From positions 1 to 39,751 of the forward strand of contig CAZTWF010000085.1 in the NCBI GenBank assembly GCA_964617245.1: a DNA stretch of 39,751 bases, in the 5' to 3' direction. Both the position numbers and the translations under genes were made by a program. Below are positions 8,181-16,465 of the stretch, piece by piece; positions within the stretch are counted from its first letter, which is position 1; each line of letters begins with the position of its first letter. Source of the stretch: WYZ-LMO11 sp964617245 (GTDB lineage Archaea > Thermoproteota > Methanomethylicia > Methanomethylicales > Methanomethylicaceae). Under the pieces are notes generated by a model. That model saw only the letters and a program-made list of their open reading frames with translations. It was not told where the DNA came from and made no database searches.

Positions 8181-8378
8181 TTACTTCTTTGTAGTCCACC
8201 ATTTTATATATTCTTTTCTTATTTTCTCTTTTTCATCTTCATCTTTATGTACTCTATATTTAGCTTTTATTTCATCTATTTCCTCTCTTGTTAATGATAT
8301 ACCACAACTTTTACAAACATATCTCCTAATAGATTGTTGATAAAGCATTTCTCCACCACATTCAGGACATATTAGCAT
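8181..8378 (-). CDS. Small zinc-ribbon protein
   Basis: A 65-residue protein with an N-terminal CPECGG...CKSCG pair (about 4-27), a standard four-cysteine zinc ribbon. A highly charged helical tail ends in KWWTTKK. The ATG at 8378 is chosen because GTGAG precedes it at a normal distance; a GTG three codons upstream is possible. It lies 32 bases before the GPN GTPase gene on the same strand. Similar small ribbons occur as nucleic-acid or polymerase accessory proteins, but nothing here fixes the role. Confidence 0.75.
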   Translation of the reverse strand: MLICPECGGEMLYQQSIRRYVCKSCGISLTREEIDEIKAKYRVHKDEDEKEKIRKEYIKWWTTKK

Positions 8379-8421
8379 TTTACTCACAATTTAAAATTAA
8401 TTTTCAAATTAATAAATTCAT

Positions 8422-9207
8422 TTATCTTCCAAATCTTCTATGTCTTTTTTGATATGTTCTAATTGCTCTTAGAAGATCTATTTTCCTTATTTCAGGCCAA
8501 TATACATCCATGAAATATAATTCAGAATAAGCACTTTGCCAAAGTAAAAAACCACTTAATCTTTCTTCACCAGAAGTTCTTATTATAAGGTCAGGATCTT
8601 TATCTCCTTGCGTATATAAATATTTGGAAAAAATATATTCATTAACATTCTTTATATCTAATTCTCCTTTTAATACAGCTTCAATAATTTTTTTAGTAGC
8701 ATCTAAAATTTCAGCTCTTCCTCCATAAGCTATTGCAATATAAAGTCTATTTTCTGAATATTTTTCTGTCTTTTTTTCAACTTTTTTAATTAATTCAATT
8801 AATTCTTCATCTAATAATTCTAATCTTCCTATTGCTTTTACTCTTACTTTATACTTATCTATTTCTGGATTTTCTAAGATTTCTCTAAATCCTTTTTTTG
8901 CTAATCTAAATATATTATCTAGTTCTTCTTTACTTCTATTTAGATTTTCAGTAGAAAGTACATATATTGTCACAATATTTATTCCTAATTCCCAACACCA
9001 TCTTAATACTTCTTTTACTTTTTCAAATCCAAATTCATGACCTTTTTCTGGAGAAAAACCCATTTCTATTGCCCATCTTCTATTACCATCAAGTATTAAT
9101 CCTATATGTTCAGGCATTTTACCTTTTTTTACTTCATTTAGTAATTTCTTTTCATAGTAATCATATATGTATTTGAGTATGCAAGATTTAATCCAATTTA
9201 TTATCAT
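8422..9207 (-). CDS. uppS: Cis-prenyltransferase (undecaprenyl/polyprenyl diphosphate synthase family)
   Basis: Condenses isopentenyl diphosphate in cis configuration to make the long polyprenyl lipid carrier; in archaea this feeds dolichol-type glycan carriers. In 261 residues it shows LDGNRRWA with the catalytic Asp near 40, the RTSGEERLSGFLLWQSAYSE block, and the C-terminal RTYQKRHRRFG. An N-terminal stretch of about 30 residues precedes the catalytic core and may be a membrane-contacting helix. It stands alone between the zinc-ribbon and M24 peptidase genes. Confidence 0.93.
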   Translation of the reverse strand: MIINWIKSCILKYIYDYYEKKLLNEVKKGKMPEHIGLILDGNRRWAIEMGFSPEKGHEFGFEKVKEVLRWCWELGINIVTIYVLSTENLNRSKEELDNIFRLAKKGFREILENPEIDKYKVRVKAIGRLELLDEELIELIKKVEKKTEKYSENRLYIAIAYGGRAEILDATKKIIEAVLKGELDIKNVNEYIFSKYLYTQGDKDPDLIIRTSGEERLSGFLLWQSAYSELYFMDVYWPEIRKIDLLRAIRTYQKRHRRFGR

Positions 9208-9229
9208 AGTTCTCCTCTATAATATAACC

Positions 9230-10294
9230 TTATAATATAATTAATGTTTTTTCAAAACTAGTTAAATTTTTACTTCCATTTTCTGTTATCAATAACATAT
9301 CTTCTATTCTTATTCCTCCAATTTTTGGAATGTAAACTCCTGGTTCTATGGTTATAATATTTCCACATTTTAATTTCTTTTCTTGTTTTTTATTTATAAA
9401 TGGCTCTTCATGGACATTTATTCCAATTCCATGCCCAAGTCCATGATTAAAATATTTTTCTAATTTATATTCTTTTAAGATATTAATAGCAATTTCATTA
9501 AGTTCTTTTCCAATAATTCCTGGTTTTGCATATTTTATAGCTTCTTCTTGAGTATATTTAACAGCATAATAAATATCAATAATATTTTTACTTGGCTCTC
9601 CTATGAATATTGTTCTTGTCATATCTGAACAATAACCATTATATCTTACTCCTATATCTATTATTATTCCTTCATTTTTTTCAATAATTTTTCTTGTAGG
9701 AGATCCATGTGGATAAACTCCTCTTACACCAGATAATACTATACTATCAAAAGCATAGGATTCTGCACCATAAATTCTCATAAAATATTCTATTTTTGCT
9801 ACAATTTCTAATTCACTCATTCCTATTTTTATTTCTTTTAAACTTTCTTCAAGTGATTTCTCTGTAATTCTTTGAGAATTTTCAATTAATTTTATTTCAT
9901 CTTCATCTTTTATTTCTCTCATTTCTTCAATATAATTATCTATAGAAATAAGTTCTAAATCTTTTTTTAATTCCTCATAGACATAATATGAAATTTTCTT
10001 ATTTTCAAATCCTATTTTTTTACCTAATTTTTTTATTAATTTCTTTATTTCCTCTATGAAATTTTCTGTTTTTATTATATTTACATCTTTTACATTATCT
10101 TTTATTTCTTCATAATTCATTTCATTTGTTATTATGTATGAATTACCATCATTACTTAAATAAAGAAACTTATTACAATTTAATGGAGCACCTGTAAGAT
10201 AAAATATATTTTCATTAGAAGTAACTATTATTCCATCCATTTCCTTTTCTTCTATTAATTTTAATAATTTCTTTTGTCTTTCTTTATAATTCAT
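9230..10294 (-). CDS. pepQ: M24 metallopeptidase, Xaa-Pro dipeptidase/aminopeptidase
   Basis: A 354-residue pita-bread-fold peptidase that removes residues preceding proline. The N-terminal creatinase-like domain (about 1-130) is followed by the catalytic domain with all five metal ligands in order: IDIG Asp about 213, SDMTR Asp about 224, GLGHGIG His about 288, IEPG Glu about 317 and RIED Glu about 331. The length and two-domain layout are typical of archaeal prolidase. It is divergent from the XTP/ITP phosphatase gene across 58 bases that contain a 12-base direct repeat. Confidence 0.9.
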   Translation of the reverse strand: MNYKERQKKLLKLIEEKEMDGIIVTSNENIFYLTGAPLNCNKFLYLSNDGNSYIITNEMNYEEIKDNVKDVNIIKTENFIEEIKKLIKKLGKKIGFENKKISYYVYEELKKDLELISIDNYIEEMREIKDEDEIKLIENSQRITEKSLEESLKEIKIGMSELEIVAKIEYFMRIYGAESYAFDSIVLSGVRGVYPHGSPTRKIIEKNEGIIIDIGVRYNGYCSDMTRTIFIGEPSKNIIDIYYAVKYTQEEAIKYAKPGIIGKELNEIAINILKEYKLEKYFNHGLGHGIGINVHEEPFINKKQEKKLKCGNIITIEPGVYIPKIGGIRIEDMLLITENGSKNLTSFEKTLIIL

Positions 10295-10310
10295 AAGAAA
10301 TAATAAGAGT

Positions 10311-10343
10311 ATTACTTATATTAAAATTATAATTACTTATATT
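10311..10343. repeat. Two copies of ATTACTTATATT in a divergent promoter region
   Basis: Identical 12-base copies start at 10311 and 10332, exactly 21 bases apart (two helical turns). They lie between the divergent prolidase and XTP/ITP phosphatase genes. Each copy contains a TATA-like core. The first copy is well placed to be the TATA box for the plus-strand gene; the second would overlap its transcription start. Confidence 0.5.
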
Positions 10344-10352
10344 GGTGATAAT

Positions 10353-10892
10353 ATGATTATTGCAGTTGGTACTTCAAATCCTATTAAAGTAAAAGCAGTT
10401 GAAAATGTTTTTTCAAAATTATTTAAAGTAACTATCATAATGAGACCAGTTTCTATTAGTATTCCATCCCAGCCAATAGGATTAGATATTGTAATAAAAG
10501 GAGCAATTGAAAGAGCAAAAAAAGCTTTAGAATTAGAAGAAAAAGCAGATCTTGGTGTAGGTATAGAAGCTGGAATCATTCCTATGCCATACACTATAAC
10601 TGGATATATGGATCAACAATTTGCTGCAATAGCTGATAGATCTGGAAAAGTTACTATTGGCGGAGGTCCTGCTTTTGAATATCCTCCTCTTGTTATAAGA
10701 AGAGTAATTAATGAAAAATTAGAGGTTAATACTATAATGGAAGAAATTACTAAGCAACCTAAAATTGGACAAAAAGAAGGAGCAATTGGATTTTTATCTA
10801 AAGGAATTACAAATAGAATTCAAATTACTGAAATGGCTATAATAATGGCTCTTATTCCTCGTCTTAATGAAGATTTATTTAACAAATTCTAG
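10353..10892 (+). CDS. Inosine/xanthosine triphosphatase (YjjX family)
   Basis: A house-cleaning NTPase that hydrolyses ITP and XTP and so keeps deaminated purines out of nucleic acids. The 179 residues open with VGTSNPIKVKAVENVF, which is characteristic of the YjjX/ITPase fold. GVGIEAGI and the Gly-rich IGGGPAFEYPP further on are also conserved family segments. GGTGAT precedes the ATG by three bases. The end overlaps the convergent hypE by 14 bases. It complements endonuclease Q further along, which acts on deaminated bases already in DNA. Confidence 0.88.
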   Translation: MIIAVGTSNPIKVKAVENVFSKLFKVTIIMRPVSISIPSQPIGLDIVIKGAIERAKKALELEEKADLGVGIEAGIIPMPYTITGYMDQQFAAIADRSGKVTIGGGPAFEYPPLVIRRVINEKLEVNTIMEEITKQPKIGQKEGAIGFLSKGITNRIQITEMAIIMALIPRLNEDLFNKF

Positions 10893-11895
10893 GAACAGGT
10901 TCTCCTAATGGAGGATTAATAATTCTTTTTCCTCCTATTATTGTATTCATAATTACATATCCAGGCATTTCTTTTTTTACATATCCAATAATTTTTGCAT
11001 CTTTTCCTTCTTCAGTTGACTTAATTGCTTTAAGTATATTATCAGCATCTTCAGCTTTTACACCCATTACTATTCTTCCTTCACATGCAAGTTCTAAAAA
11101 GTCTATACCTAGCATTTCACATGCTCCTTTTACTTCATTTCTAATTGGTATTTCTTCTTCATTGATCCATATGCTTACATTAGATTTTACAGCCATTTCA
11201 TTTAAGGCCATAGCTAAGCCTCCTCTTGTTGGATCTTTTGCAGCAGTAATTTCTCCTGCATCCATGGCTTTTTTCATTAAATTCCATAATGGTGCTACAT
11301 CAGATAATATATTTGTTTTAAAAGAAATTCCTTCTCTTAAAGAAATTATAACTATTCCATGATCCCCAATTGGCCCAGTTACTATAATTTTATCACCTTC
11401 TTTTAATCCAGAATCTAATATTGGTCTTTTTTTATAAAGCATACCTATACCCATTGTTGATATAATAATTCCATCAATTTTTCCCCTTGGCATAACTTTA
11501 AAATCTCCATGTATAAGAGAAATTTCAAATTTCTCCATAATTTCATTCATAGAAATGAAAATCTTTTTCAAATCTTCTATTTCAAATCCTTCTTCTACTA
11601 CAACTGTATCTATTATAGCAATTGGTCTTGCTCCCATTACAGCTAAATCATTTATAGTTCCACAAATTGCAAGTTTTCCAATATCTCCTCCAGGAAAGAA
11701 TATTGGTGTGATAGTATAAGCATCTCCAGTTACTACAATTTCCTCAGAATTTATTGGTATAGTAGCTCCATCATCAAGTTCATCTAATCCTATTCCTCTT
11801 CCAACTTTTCTATTTTTTATATTTTTTAGAATAATATTTTTAATAAGATCATTCATTATTATTCCGCCAGCACCATGACTGAGCTGTATCTTCAT
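10879..11895 (-). CDS. hypE: Hydrogenase maturation protein HypE
   Basis: Part of the pathway that makes the cyanide ligands of the [NiFe] hydrogenase iron: HypF carbamoylates the C-terminal cysteine of HypE, which then dehydrates it to a thiocyanate. The 338-residue protein begins with SHGAGG, has the AIR-synthase-like ATP-binding fold (TGDAYTITPIFFPGGDIGKLA and DPTRGGLA are visible), and ends exactly in PRIC, the required terminal cysteine. Its most likely client in this window is the Ehb hydrogenase at 31158-32777. Confidence 0.95.
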   Translation of the reverse strand: MKIQLSHGAGGIIMNDLIKNIILKNIKNRKVGRGIGLDELDDGATIPINSEEIVVTGDAYTITPIFFPGGDIGKLAICGTINDLAVMGARPIAIIDTVVVEEGFEIEDLKKIFISMNEIMEKFEISLIHGDFKVMPRGKIDGIIISTMGIGMLYKKRPILDSGLKEGDKIIVTGPIGDHGIVIISLREGISFKTNILSDVAPLWNLMKKAMDAGEITAAKDPTRGGLAMALNEMAVKSNVSIWINEEEIPIRNEVKGACEMLGIDFLELACEGRIVMGVKAEDADNILKAIKSTEEGKDAKIIGYVKKEMPGYVIMNTIIGGKRIINPPLGEPVPRIC

Positions 11896-11921
11896 TTTCC
11901 CTCAAAAAGACTTAGAAAAAA

Positions 11922-11932
11922 CTTATATTTTT
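11922..11932 (+). promoter_or_regulatory. TATA box of the eS8 gene
   Basis: CTTATATTTTT is centred about 25 bases before the ATG at 11952, and no ribosome-binding site is present, so the transcript is probably leaderless. Confidence 0.5.
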
Positions 11933-11951
11933 ATTCTTCTTTTTTCCAAAT

Positions 11952-12338
11952 ATGAGTTATTATCAAGGTAGAGATACAAAAAAGCCTAGTGGTGGAAGAT
12001 TACCATATAGTAGAAAGAAGAGAAAATATGAACTTGGCTCTCCTCCTATAGAAACATCTTTAGCAAAGGAAAATGAATTTAGAGAAAATATTAGAGCTTA
12101 TGGTGGAAATAAGAAAATAAAATTAAAAGAAGCTCTTTTTGTTAATGTAACTGACCCATCAACTAATACTACAAAGAAGTGTAAAATACTAAGAGTTAAA
12201 GATAATCCATGTAATGTAGATTATGCAAGAAGAGGAATAATAACTAAAGGAGCAATTATTGAGACAGAAATTGGAACTGCTAAAATAACATCAAGACCAG
12301 GACAAAATGGTATAATTAATGCTATTCTTATTAAATAA
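11952..12338 (+). CDS. rps8e: Ribosomal protein eS8
   Basis: A small-subunit ribosomal protein of 128 residues, the normal archaeal length. The N terminus YYQGRDTKKPSGGR is the conserved rRNA-contacting segment, and ITKGAIIETEIGTAKITSRPGQ is the conserved C-terminal part. It is transcribed alone from its own TATA box and converges on hypA. Confidence 0.95.
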   Translation: MSYYQGRDTKKPSGGRLPYSRKKRKYELGSPPIETSLAKENEFRENIRAYGGNKKIKLKEALFVNVTDPSTNTTKKCKILRVKDNPCNVDYARRGIITKGAIIETEIGTAKITSRPGQNGIINAILIK

Positions 12339-12339
12339 T

Positions 12340-12696
12340 TTATCTTATTCCTCTAATCTTTCTAATTACTAATTCTTTTCCTCTTTCTAATTCAATTTCT
12401 CCTTTACAATATGGACATTTCATTTGAAAAGCTATAATTTCTTTAATATCTTTTTTAATTTTTTTCTTACAATTTTTACATATGAAAATAGGTTTACTTT
12501 TCCTTATGTATAATTTACTATTTTCTCCTATTGTTCCTTTACTTAAAATTTTAAAACAAAATTTAAATTGTAAAGGATTAATATGTGTCATTTCTCCTAA
12601 TTCAATATGTATAGAAGTTATTTTCTTTAATTTCATTTTTTTACTTAAGTCTTCTATATAATTTATTACAGATAATGCAAGAGAAAATTCATGCAT
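12340..12696 (-). CDS. hypA: Hydrogenase nickel incorporation protein HypA
   Basis: A nickel metallochaperone that, with HypB, delivers nickel to the [NiFe] large subunit. The 118 residues start MHEFSLA, giving the His2 nickel ligand, and contain a zinc site formed by CKNCKK (about 75) and CPYCKG (about 95). The next gene upstream, divergent, is SRP19. With HypE close by it indicates an active [NiFe] hydrogenase; HypB, C, D and F are not in the window. Confidence 0.93.
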   Translation of the reverse strand: MHEFSLALSVINYIEDLSKKMKLKKITSIHIELGEMTHINPLQFKFCFKILSKGTIGENSKLYIRKSKPIFICKNCKKKIKKDIKEIIAFQMKCPYCKGEIELERGKELVIRKIRGIR

Positions 12697-12718
12697 AATA
12701 AAAGAATTTAATTTTTAG

Positions 12719-12727
12719 TATATATAC
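12719..12727 (-). promoter_or_regulatory. TATA box of hypA
   Basis: The near-palindromic GTATATATAC is centred about 26 bases upstream of the hypA ATG, ideal for a leaderless hypA transcript. It is only about 14 bases from the SRP19 start, too close to serve that gene. Confidence 0.5.
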
Positions 12728-12736
12728 AATATTATT

Positions 12737-13015
12737 ATGAACAAAGACAAAATAGTAATATGGCCAGTATATTTTGATGCTTCTAAATCTCGTAAAGAAG
12801 GAAGAAGAATTCCAAAAAAACTTGCTATTAAATCTCCTTTAATTAATGATATATTTAATGCTTGTATTAAACTTGGTTTAGAAGCAATAATAGAATATGA
12901 TAAAGCTTTTCCAAGAACTCCTTGGGAAAAAAGTGGAAGAATTATAATTAAAAAAACAGAAAAGAAAAAATCTAAAATTATTTTAGAAATTAGTGAAATA
13001 TTAAATAAAAAATAA
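12737..13015 (+). CDS. srp19: Signal recognition particle protein SRP19
   Basis: Binds 7S RNA and primes assembly of SRP54. The 92 residues include IWPVYFDASKSRKEGRRIPKK-type residues at the N terminus, the conserved RNA-contacting block of SRP19, and a lysine-rich C terminus. It is divergent from hypA with 40 bases between, and no strong ribosome-binding site is seen. Confidence 0.93.
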   Translation: MNKDKIVIWPVYFDASKSRKEGRRIPKKLAIKSPLINDIFNACIKLGLEAIIEYDKAFPRTPWEKSGRIIIKKTEKKKSKIILEISEILNKK

Positions 13016-13040
13016 AAACTATATAGTAAATAATAGCAAA

Positions 13041-13050
13041 GGATATATTT
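13041..13050 (+). promoter_or_regulatory. TATA box of gar1
   Basis: GGATATATTT is centred about 28 bases before the gar1 ATG, consistent with a leaderless or very short leader transcript that would also carry the TFB gene. Confidence 0.45.
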
Positions 13051-13073
13051 TTGTGTCACTAGTATAATTACTA

Positions 13074-13352
13074 ATGGGGAATTCTAAGAAAAAACAACTT
13101 CAAAAAATAGGAAAGATTATTAATATTTCAAAAAGTAATTTGGTAACTATAAAAGCATATTTTCCTGTAAAACCAGGTTCTCGTATTTTATCTAAAAATG
13201 GAAATAATTTAGGAATAGTTGTAGATGTATTTGGCCCTATTCATTCTCCCTATATTTCAATTAAACCAGAAAATATTAAGGATATTGTTATTGGATCTGA
13301 AGTTTATACAATAGAGAAGGGGAATCGAAGATGCAAAAGCATATCAACTTAG
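13074..13352 (+). CDS. gar1: H/ACA ribonucleoprotein protein Gar1
   Basis: A component of the H/ACA pseudouridylation particle, which contacts Cbf5 and helps substrate release. The 92-residue small beta-barrel has VKPGSRILSKNGNNLGIVVDVFGP and SPYISIKP, the conserved Gar1 core. It lacks the Gly/Arg-rich tails of eukaryotic Gar1, as is normal in archaea. Its end overlaps the TFB start by 22 bases, an arrangement that implies translational coupling. Confidence 0.88.
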   Translation: MGNSKKKQLQKIGKIINISKSNLVTIKAYFPVKPGSRILSKNGNNLGIVVDVFGPIHSPYISIKPENIKDIVIGSEVYTIEKGNRRCKSIST

Positions 13353-14257
13353 ATGAATTTATTTGTCCTGAATGTAAATGTAAGACACTAATAAGAGATG
13401 ATTTTAGAGCTGAAATTATATGTACTTCTTGTGGTCTTGTAATAAATGAACGAATGCTTGATCCTGGTCCTGAATGGCGTAATTTTAATAATAGTCAAAA
13501 TGATAAGCGTTCAAGAATTGGTGCCCCTTTAACATTAACAATTCATGATAAGGGCTTATCTACAGTTATAGATTGGAGAAATAAAGATAGTCATGGAAAT
13601 TCCTTAACATTAAGAAAAAAAATTCAAATCTATAGACTTAGAAAATGGCAACAAAAAGCTAGAATTTCTAATGCATATGAAAGAAATCTTATTTTTGCTT
13701 TATCAGAAATAGAAAGAATGATTTCACAAATGGCTCTTCCAAGAAATGTACAAGAAACTTCTGCTCTTATTTATAGAAAAGCTATAGAAAGTCAATTAGT
13801 ACGTGGTAGAGCTATAGAAAGTATGGTTGGTGCAGTTTTGTATATTGCATGTAGACAATGTAATATACCAGTAACACTAGATGATATTTCAAAAGTTTGT
13901 AGAGCAAGTAAAAAAGAAATTGCAAGAAATTATCGTTTTCTTTTAAATGAATTAATGCTTAAAATATCACCTATTGATCCTATAAATTATATACCTCGTA
14001 TAATAACAAAACTTAATCTAGATGGTTTAGTTCAAAAGAAATCTATAGAAATAATAAAAACTATGGAAAAAGCTAGACTCAAATCAGGAAAAGGTCCAAT
14101 GGGAATTGCAGCAGCTGCAGTCTATATAGCAAGTGTAATAATGAATAAAAAAAGAACACAAAGAGATATAGCAAATATTGCAAAAATAACAGAAGTTACT
14201 TTAAGACATAGATATAAGGAAATTTTAGAAAATCTTGATTTAGAGATATTTTTATAG
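13331..14257 (+). CDS. tfb: Transcription initiation factor B (TFB)
   Basis: Bridges TBP-bound promoter DNA to RNA polymerase. In 308 residues: N-terminal zinc ribbon CPECKC...CTSCG (about 12-37), a B-reader/linker segment with RRIG-like residues KRSRIGAPLT, and two cyclin-like repeats (about 110-205 and 210-300). A helix-turn-helix near the end reads the BRE. No truncation is seen. It overlaps gar1, so this basal factor is tied to an RNA-modification protein. TFE-beta follows after a 40-base gap. Confidence 0.96.
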   Translation: MQKHINLDEFICPECKCKTLIRDDFRAEIICTSCGLVINERMLDPGPEWRNFNNSQNDKRSRIGAPLTLTIHDKGLSTVIDWRNKDSHGNSLTLRKKIQIYRLRKWQQKARISNAYERNLIFALSEIERMISQMALPRNVQETSALIYRKAIESQLVRGRAIESMVGAVLYIACRQCNIPVTLDDISKVCRASKKEIARNYRFLLNELMLKISPIDPINYIPRIITKLNLDGLVQKKSIEIIKTMEKARLKSGKGPMGIAAAAVYIASVIMNKKRTQRDIANIAKITEVTLRHRYKEILENLDLEIFL

Positions 14258-14297
14258 ATTTTTACAACTCTTTTATTTTTGAGAGTGCCACTTATTG

Positions 14298-14666
14298 ATG
14301 GAAAAACTAAGAGAGAAAGTATTAGCAATATTAAAAAATTCAAATGGTATAGAACAAAGTAGTTTACCAAAGCTACTTGGAGTAGATAGAAGAGTAGTTT
14401 ATAAATTATTACAAGAATTAGAAAAAGAAGGTGTAATAAGAAAAGAACTTTATACTAATGAAAATAAAAAAACATACAAGATCTTTCTTACAAAAAAGGA
14501 ATTAGAAATTGATATAAGTGATATAAGTTGGGCTCCTTGTGCAATATGTCCAGATATTGAACGTTGTGGAAGAGGACAGCCTATTTCCCCTGAATCATGT
14601 ATTAAACTCACCAATGCACTTAGATCTGAATATATGAATTTAATTGGAGAGAAATCTAATGGTTAA
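14298..14666 (+). CDS. Transcription factor E beta (TFE-beta, RPC39-like)
   Basis: A winged-helix domain (about 1-65) is followed by a cysteine motif with C81, C84, C90 and C101 (CAICPDIERCGRG and SPESC). This matches the [4Fe-4S] cluster at the C terminus of RPC34/RPC39. Archaeal proteins of this build are the beta subunit of TFE, which helps open promoter DNA. At 122 residues it has one winged helix only. The ATG at 14298 is preferred to the adjacent TTG. The position right after TFB supports a transcription role. Confidence 0.85.
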   Translation: MEKLREKVLAILKNSNGIEQSSLPKLLGVDRRVVYKLLQELEKEGVIRKELYTNENKKTYKIFLTKKELEIDISDISWAPCAICPDIERCGRGQPISPESCIKLTNALRSEYMNLIGEKSNG

Positions 14667-15258
14667 AAATCTTGAAGATATATATTATAAAGAAGCAAAA
14701 AGAAGAGGTTTAAGATCAAGATCTGCTTTTAAGTTATTAGAAATATCAAAGAAATTTTCTATTATAAAAAAAGGAGATATTGTTTTAGATTTAGGAGCTG
14801 CACCAGGAGGATGGCTTCAAATAGCAAGAATGCTTACAGGAGAGAATGGAAAAGTAATTGGTGTAGATATTTCTCCAATAGAACCTCTTCCATATGAGAA
14901 TATATTTATTATAAGAAAAGATGTAAGAGATCCTTCTTTAATAGAAGATATAAGAAAAATATCTGGAGGAGAAGTGGATGTAATTCTTTCTGATTTAGCA
15001 CCAAAATTCTCTGGTTTTCATCATTTAGATCATATGAGACAAATTTTACTTGTAAGATCTGCTTTATCTATTGCATTTTCTCTTTTAAAAAAAGAAGGAA
15101 ATATGGTTATTAAAATTATTATGGGATCAGAACTTAATGAATTATTAAAAGAAATAAATAGAAATTTTAATTATGTTAAATTATATAAGCCAAAGGCCTC
15201 AAGGAAACATAGTAGTGAAATATATTTAATATGTAAAGAATGGAAAGGAAAATCATAA
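14659..15258 (+). CDS. rlmE: RlmE/FtsJ-type 2'-O-methyltransferase
   Basis: Methylates ribose 2'-OH in rRNA or tRNA with S-adenosylmethionine. In 199 residues: the RSRSAFKL lysine motif near the N terminus, the cofactor loop VLDLGAAPGGW, an aspartate in LSDLAP, and the late VIKII lysine. These are three of the K-D-K-E tetrad positions; a Glu in SSEIYL supplies the fourth. I chose the ATG at 14659, with GGAGAG upstream, which overlaps the TFE-beta gene by 8 bases. It belongs to the TFB/TFE-beta/Nop5 run. Confidence 0.9.
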   Translation: MVKNLEDIYYKEAKRRGLRSRSAFKLLEISKKFSIIKKGDIVLDLGAAPGGWLQIARMLTGENGKVIGVDISPIEPLPYENIFIIRKDVRDPSLIEDIRKISGGEVDVILSDLAPKFSGFHHLDHMRQILLVRSALSIAFSLLKKEGNMVIKIIMGSELNELLKEINRNFNYVKLYKPKASRKHSSEIYLICKEWKGKS

Positions 15259-15295
15259 GAGTAAAAACTTATGAAAATAAATTAGGTGTTAAAAT

Positions 15296-16459
15296 TTGAA
15301 ATGCTATATTGTAGATTCATTTTCTGGATTTTTAGCATATAATGAAGATTTGAAAATATTATTAGCAAAAAAATTTAAAGATACTAATGATGCTATTTCT
15401 CAATTATTAGAATTAGAAAAAACAGGAACATGTCCTTTATTAGAAGAACTTATAAAAGAATTGATCGATATGGGTTGTGATTCTATTATAGTTGAGGATG
15501 AAAAAGAAGCTAATGCTTTAAGATCAAAATTTAATATTCAAATAAATGTAATATCTCCAAGTGCTGCTGGTAGACTTTTTAGATCCTCAATAATTTATGA
15601 ATGGCAAAAAGCTGGTATTAATCCTAATTTCATAAACTCTATGCAAAAAGAAGTAAGTGAAGCATTAGTTAAAGCAAAAATTCGTTTGGCATTTGAAAGA
15701 AGAGATAAACTCATAGCTCAAGCAATATCAGCACTTGATGAAATTGATAAAATTACAAATATTCTTGTATTAAGAATAAGAGAATGGTATGGTCTTCATT
15801 TTCCAGAACTTGGTGATTTAATTCAAGATCATAAAACTTATTTAAAAATTGTAAGTGAAATTGGAGAAAGATATAATTTTAATATTGAGGATATTAATGA
15901 TCTAATTCATAATGAAGATAAATCAAAAGTTATTTGTGATCTTGTAAATAAATCAATGGGAGCTGAAATAAGAAAAATTGATTTAGAAATGATTCAAAAC
16001 TTAGCAAAAATATGTTTATCTCTATATTCATATAGAGAGAGCCTAGAAAAATATATAGATGAAACAATGGAGGAAGTAGCACCTAATATAAGAGAATTAG
16101 TAGGTTCTAATCTTGGAGCACGTTTAATAGCTCAAGCTGGAGGATTAGAAGCATTAGCAAAAAAACCAGCTAGTACTATACAAGTACTTGGAGCAGAAAA
16201 AGCATTATTTAGAGCTTTGAGAACAGGATCAAAACCTCCAAAACATGGTATAATATTTCAAAGTCCTTATATTCATTCTGCTCCAAAATGGCAAAGAGGA
16301 AAAATTGCAAGAGCATTAGCAGGAAAATTATCTATTGCTGCAAGAATTGATGCTTTTGGAGGTACATTTATAGGTACTGAATTAAAGAAAAGTTTAGAGG
16401 AAAGAATAAATGAAATAAAGATTAAATATCCAAAACCATCTAAAAAGAAACGAAGGTGA
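15296..16459 (+). CDS. nop5: C/D box RNP protein Nop5 (Nop56/58)
   Basis: The scaffold of the archaeal C/D box 2'-O-methylation particle, holding L7Ae-bound guide RNA and fibrillarin. The 387 residues include a fibrillarin-binding N-terminal domain (about 1-120), a central coiled coil (about 130-255), and the Nop domain with GSNLGARLIAQAGGLEALAK and the RTGSKPPKHG RNA-binding segment. It ends in a Lys/Arg tail. TTG is the apparent start (MKCYIV is the normal N terminus), with AGGTG about ten bases upstream. Six bases separate it from fibrillarin. Confidence 0.95.
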   Translation: MKCYIVDSFSGFLAYNEDLKILLAKKFKDTNDAISQLLELEKTGTCPLLEELIKELIDMGCDSIIVEDEKEANALRSKFNIQINVISPSAAGRLFRSSIIYEWQKAGINPNFINSMQKEVSEALVKAKIRLAFERRDKLIAQAISALDEIDKITNILVLRIREWYGLHFPELGDLIQDHKTYLKIVSEIGERYNFNIEDINDLIHNEDKSKVICDLVNKSMGAEIRKIDLEMIQNLAKICLSLYSYRESLEKYIDETMEEVAPNIRELVGSNLGARLIAQAGGLEALAKKPASTIQVLGAEKALFRALRTGSKPPKHGIIFQSPYIHSAPKWQRGKIARALAGKLSIAARIDAFGGTFIGTELKKSLEERINEIKIKYPKPSKKKRR

Positions 16460-16465
16460 TTTTAT

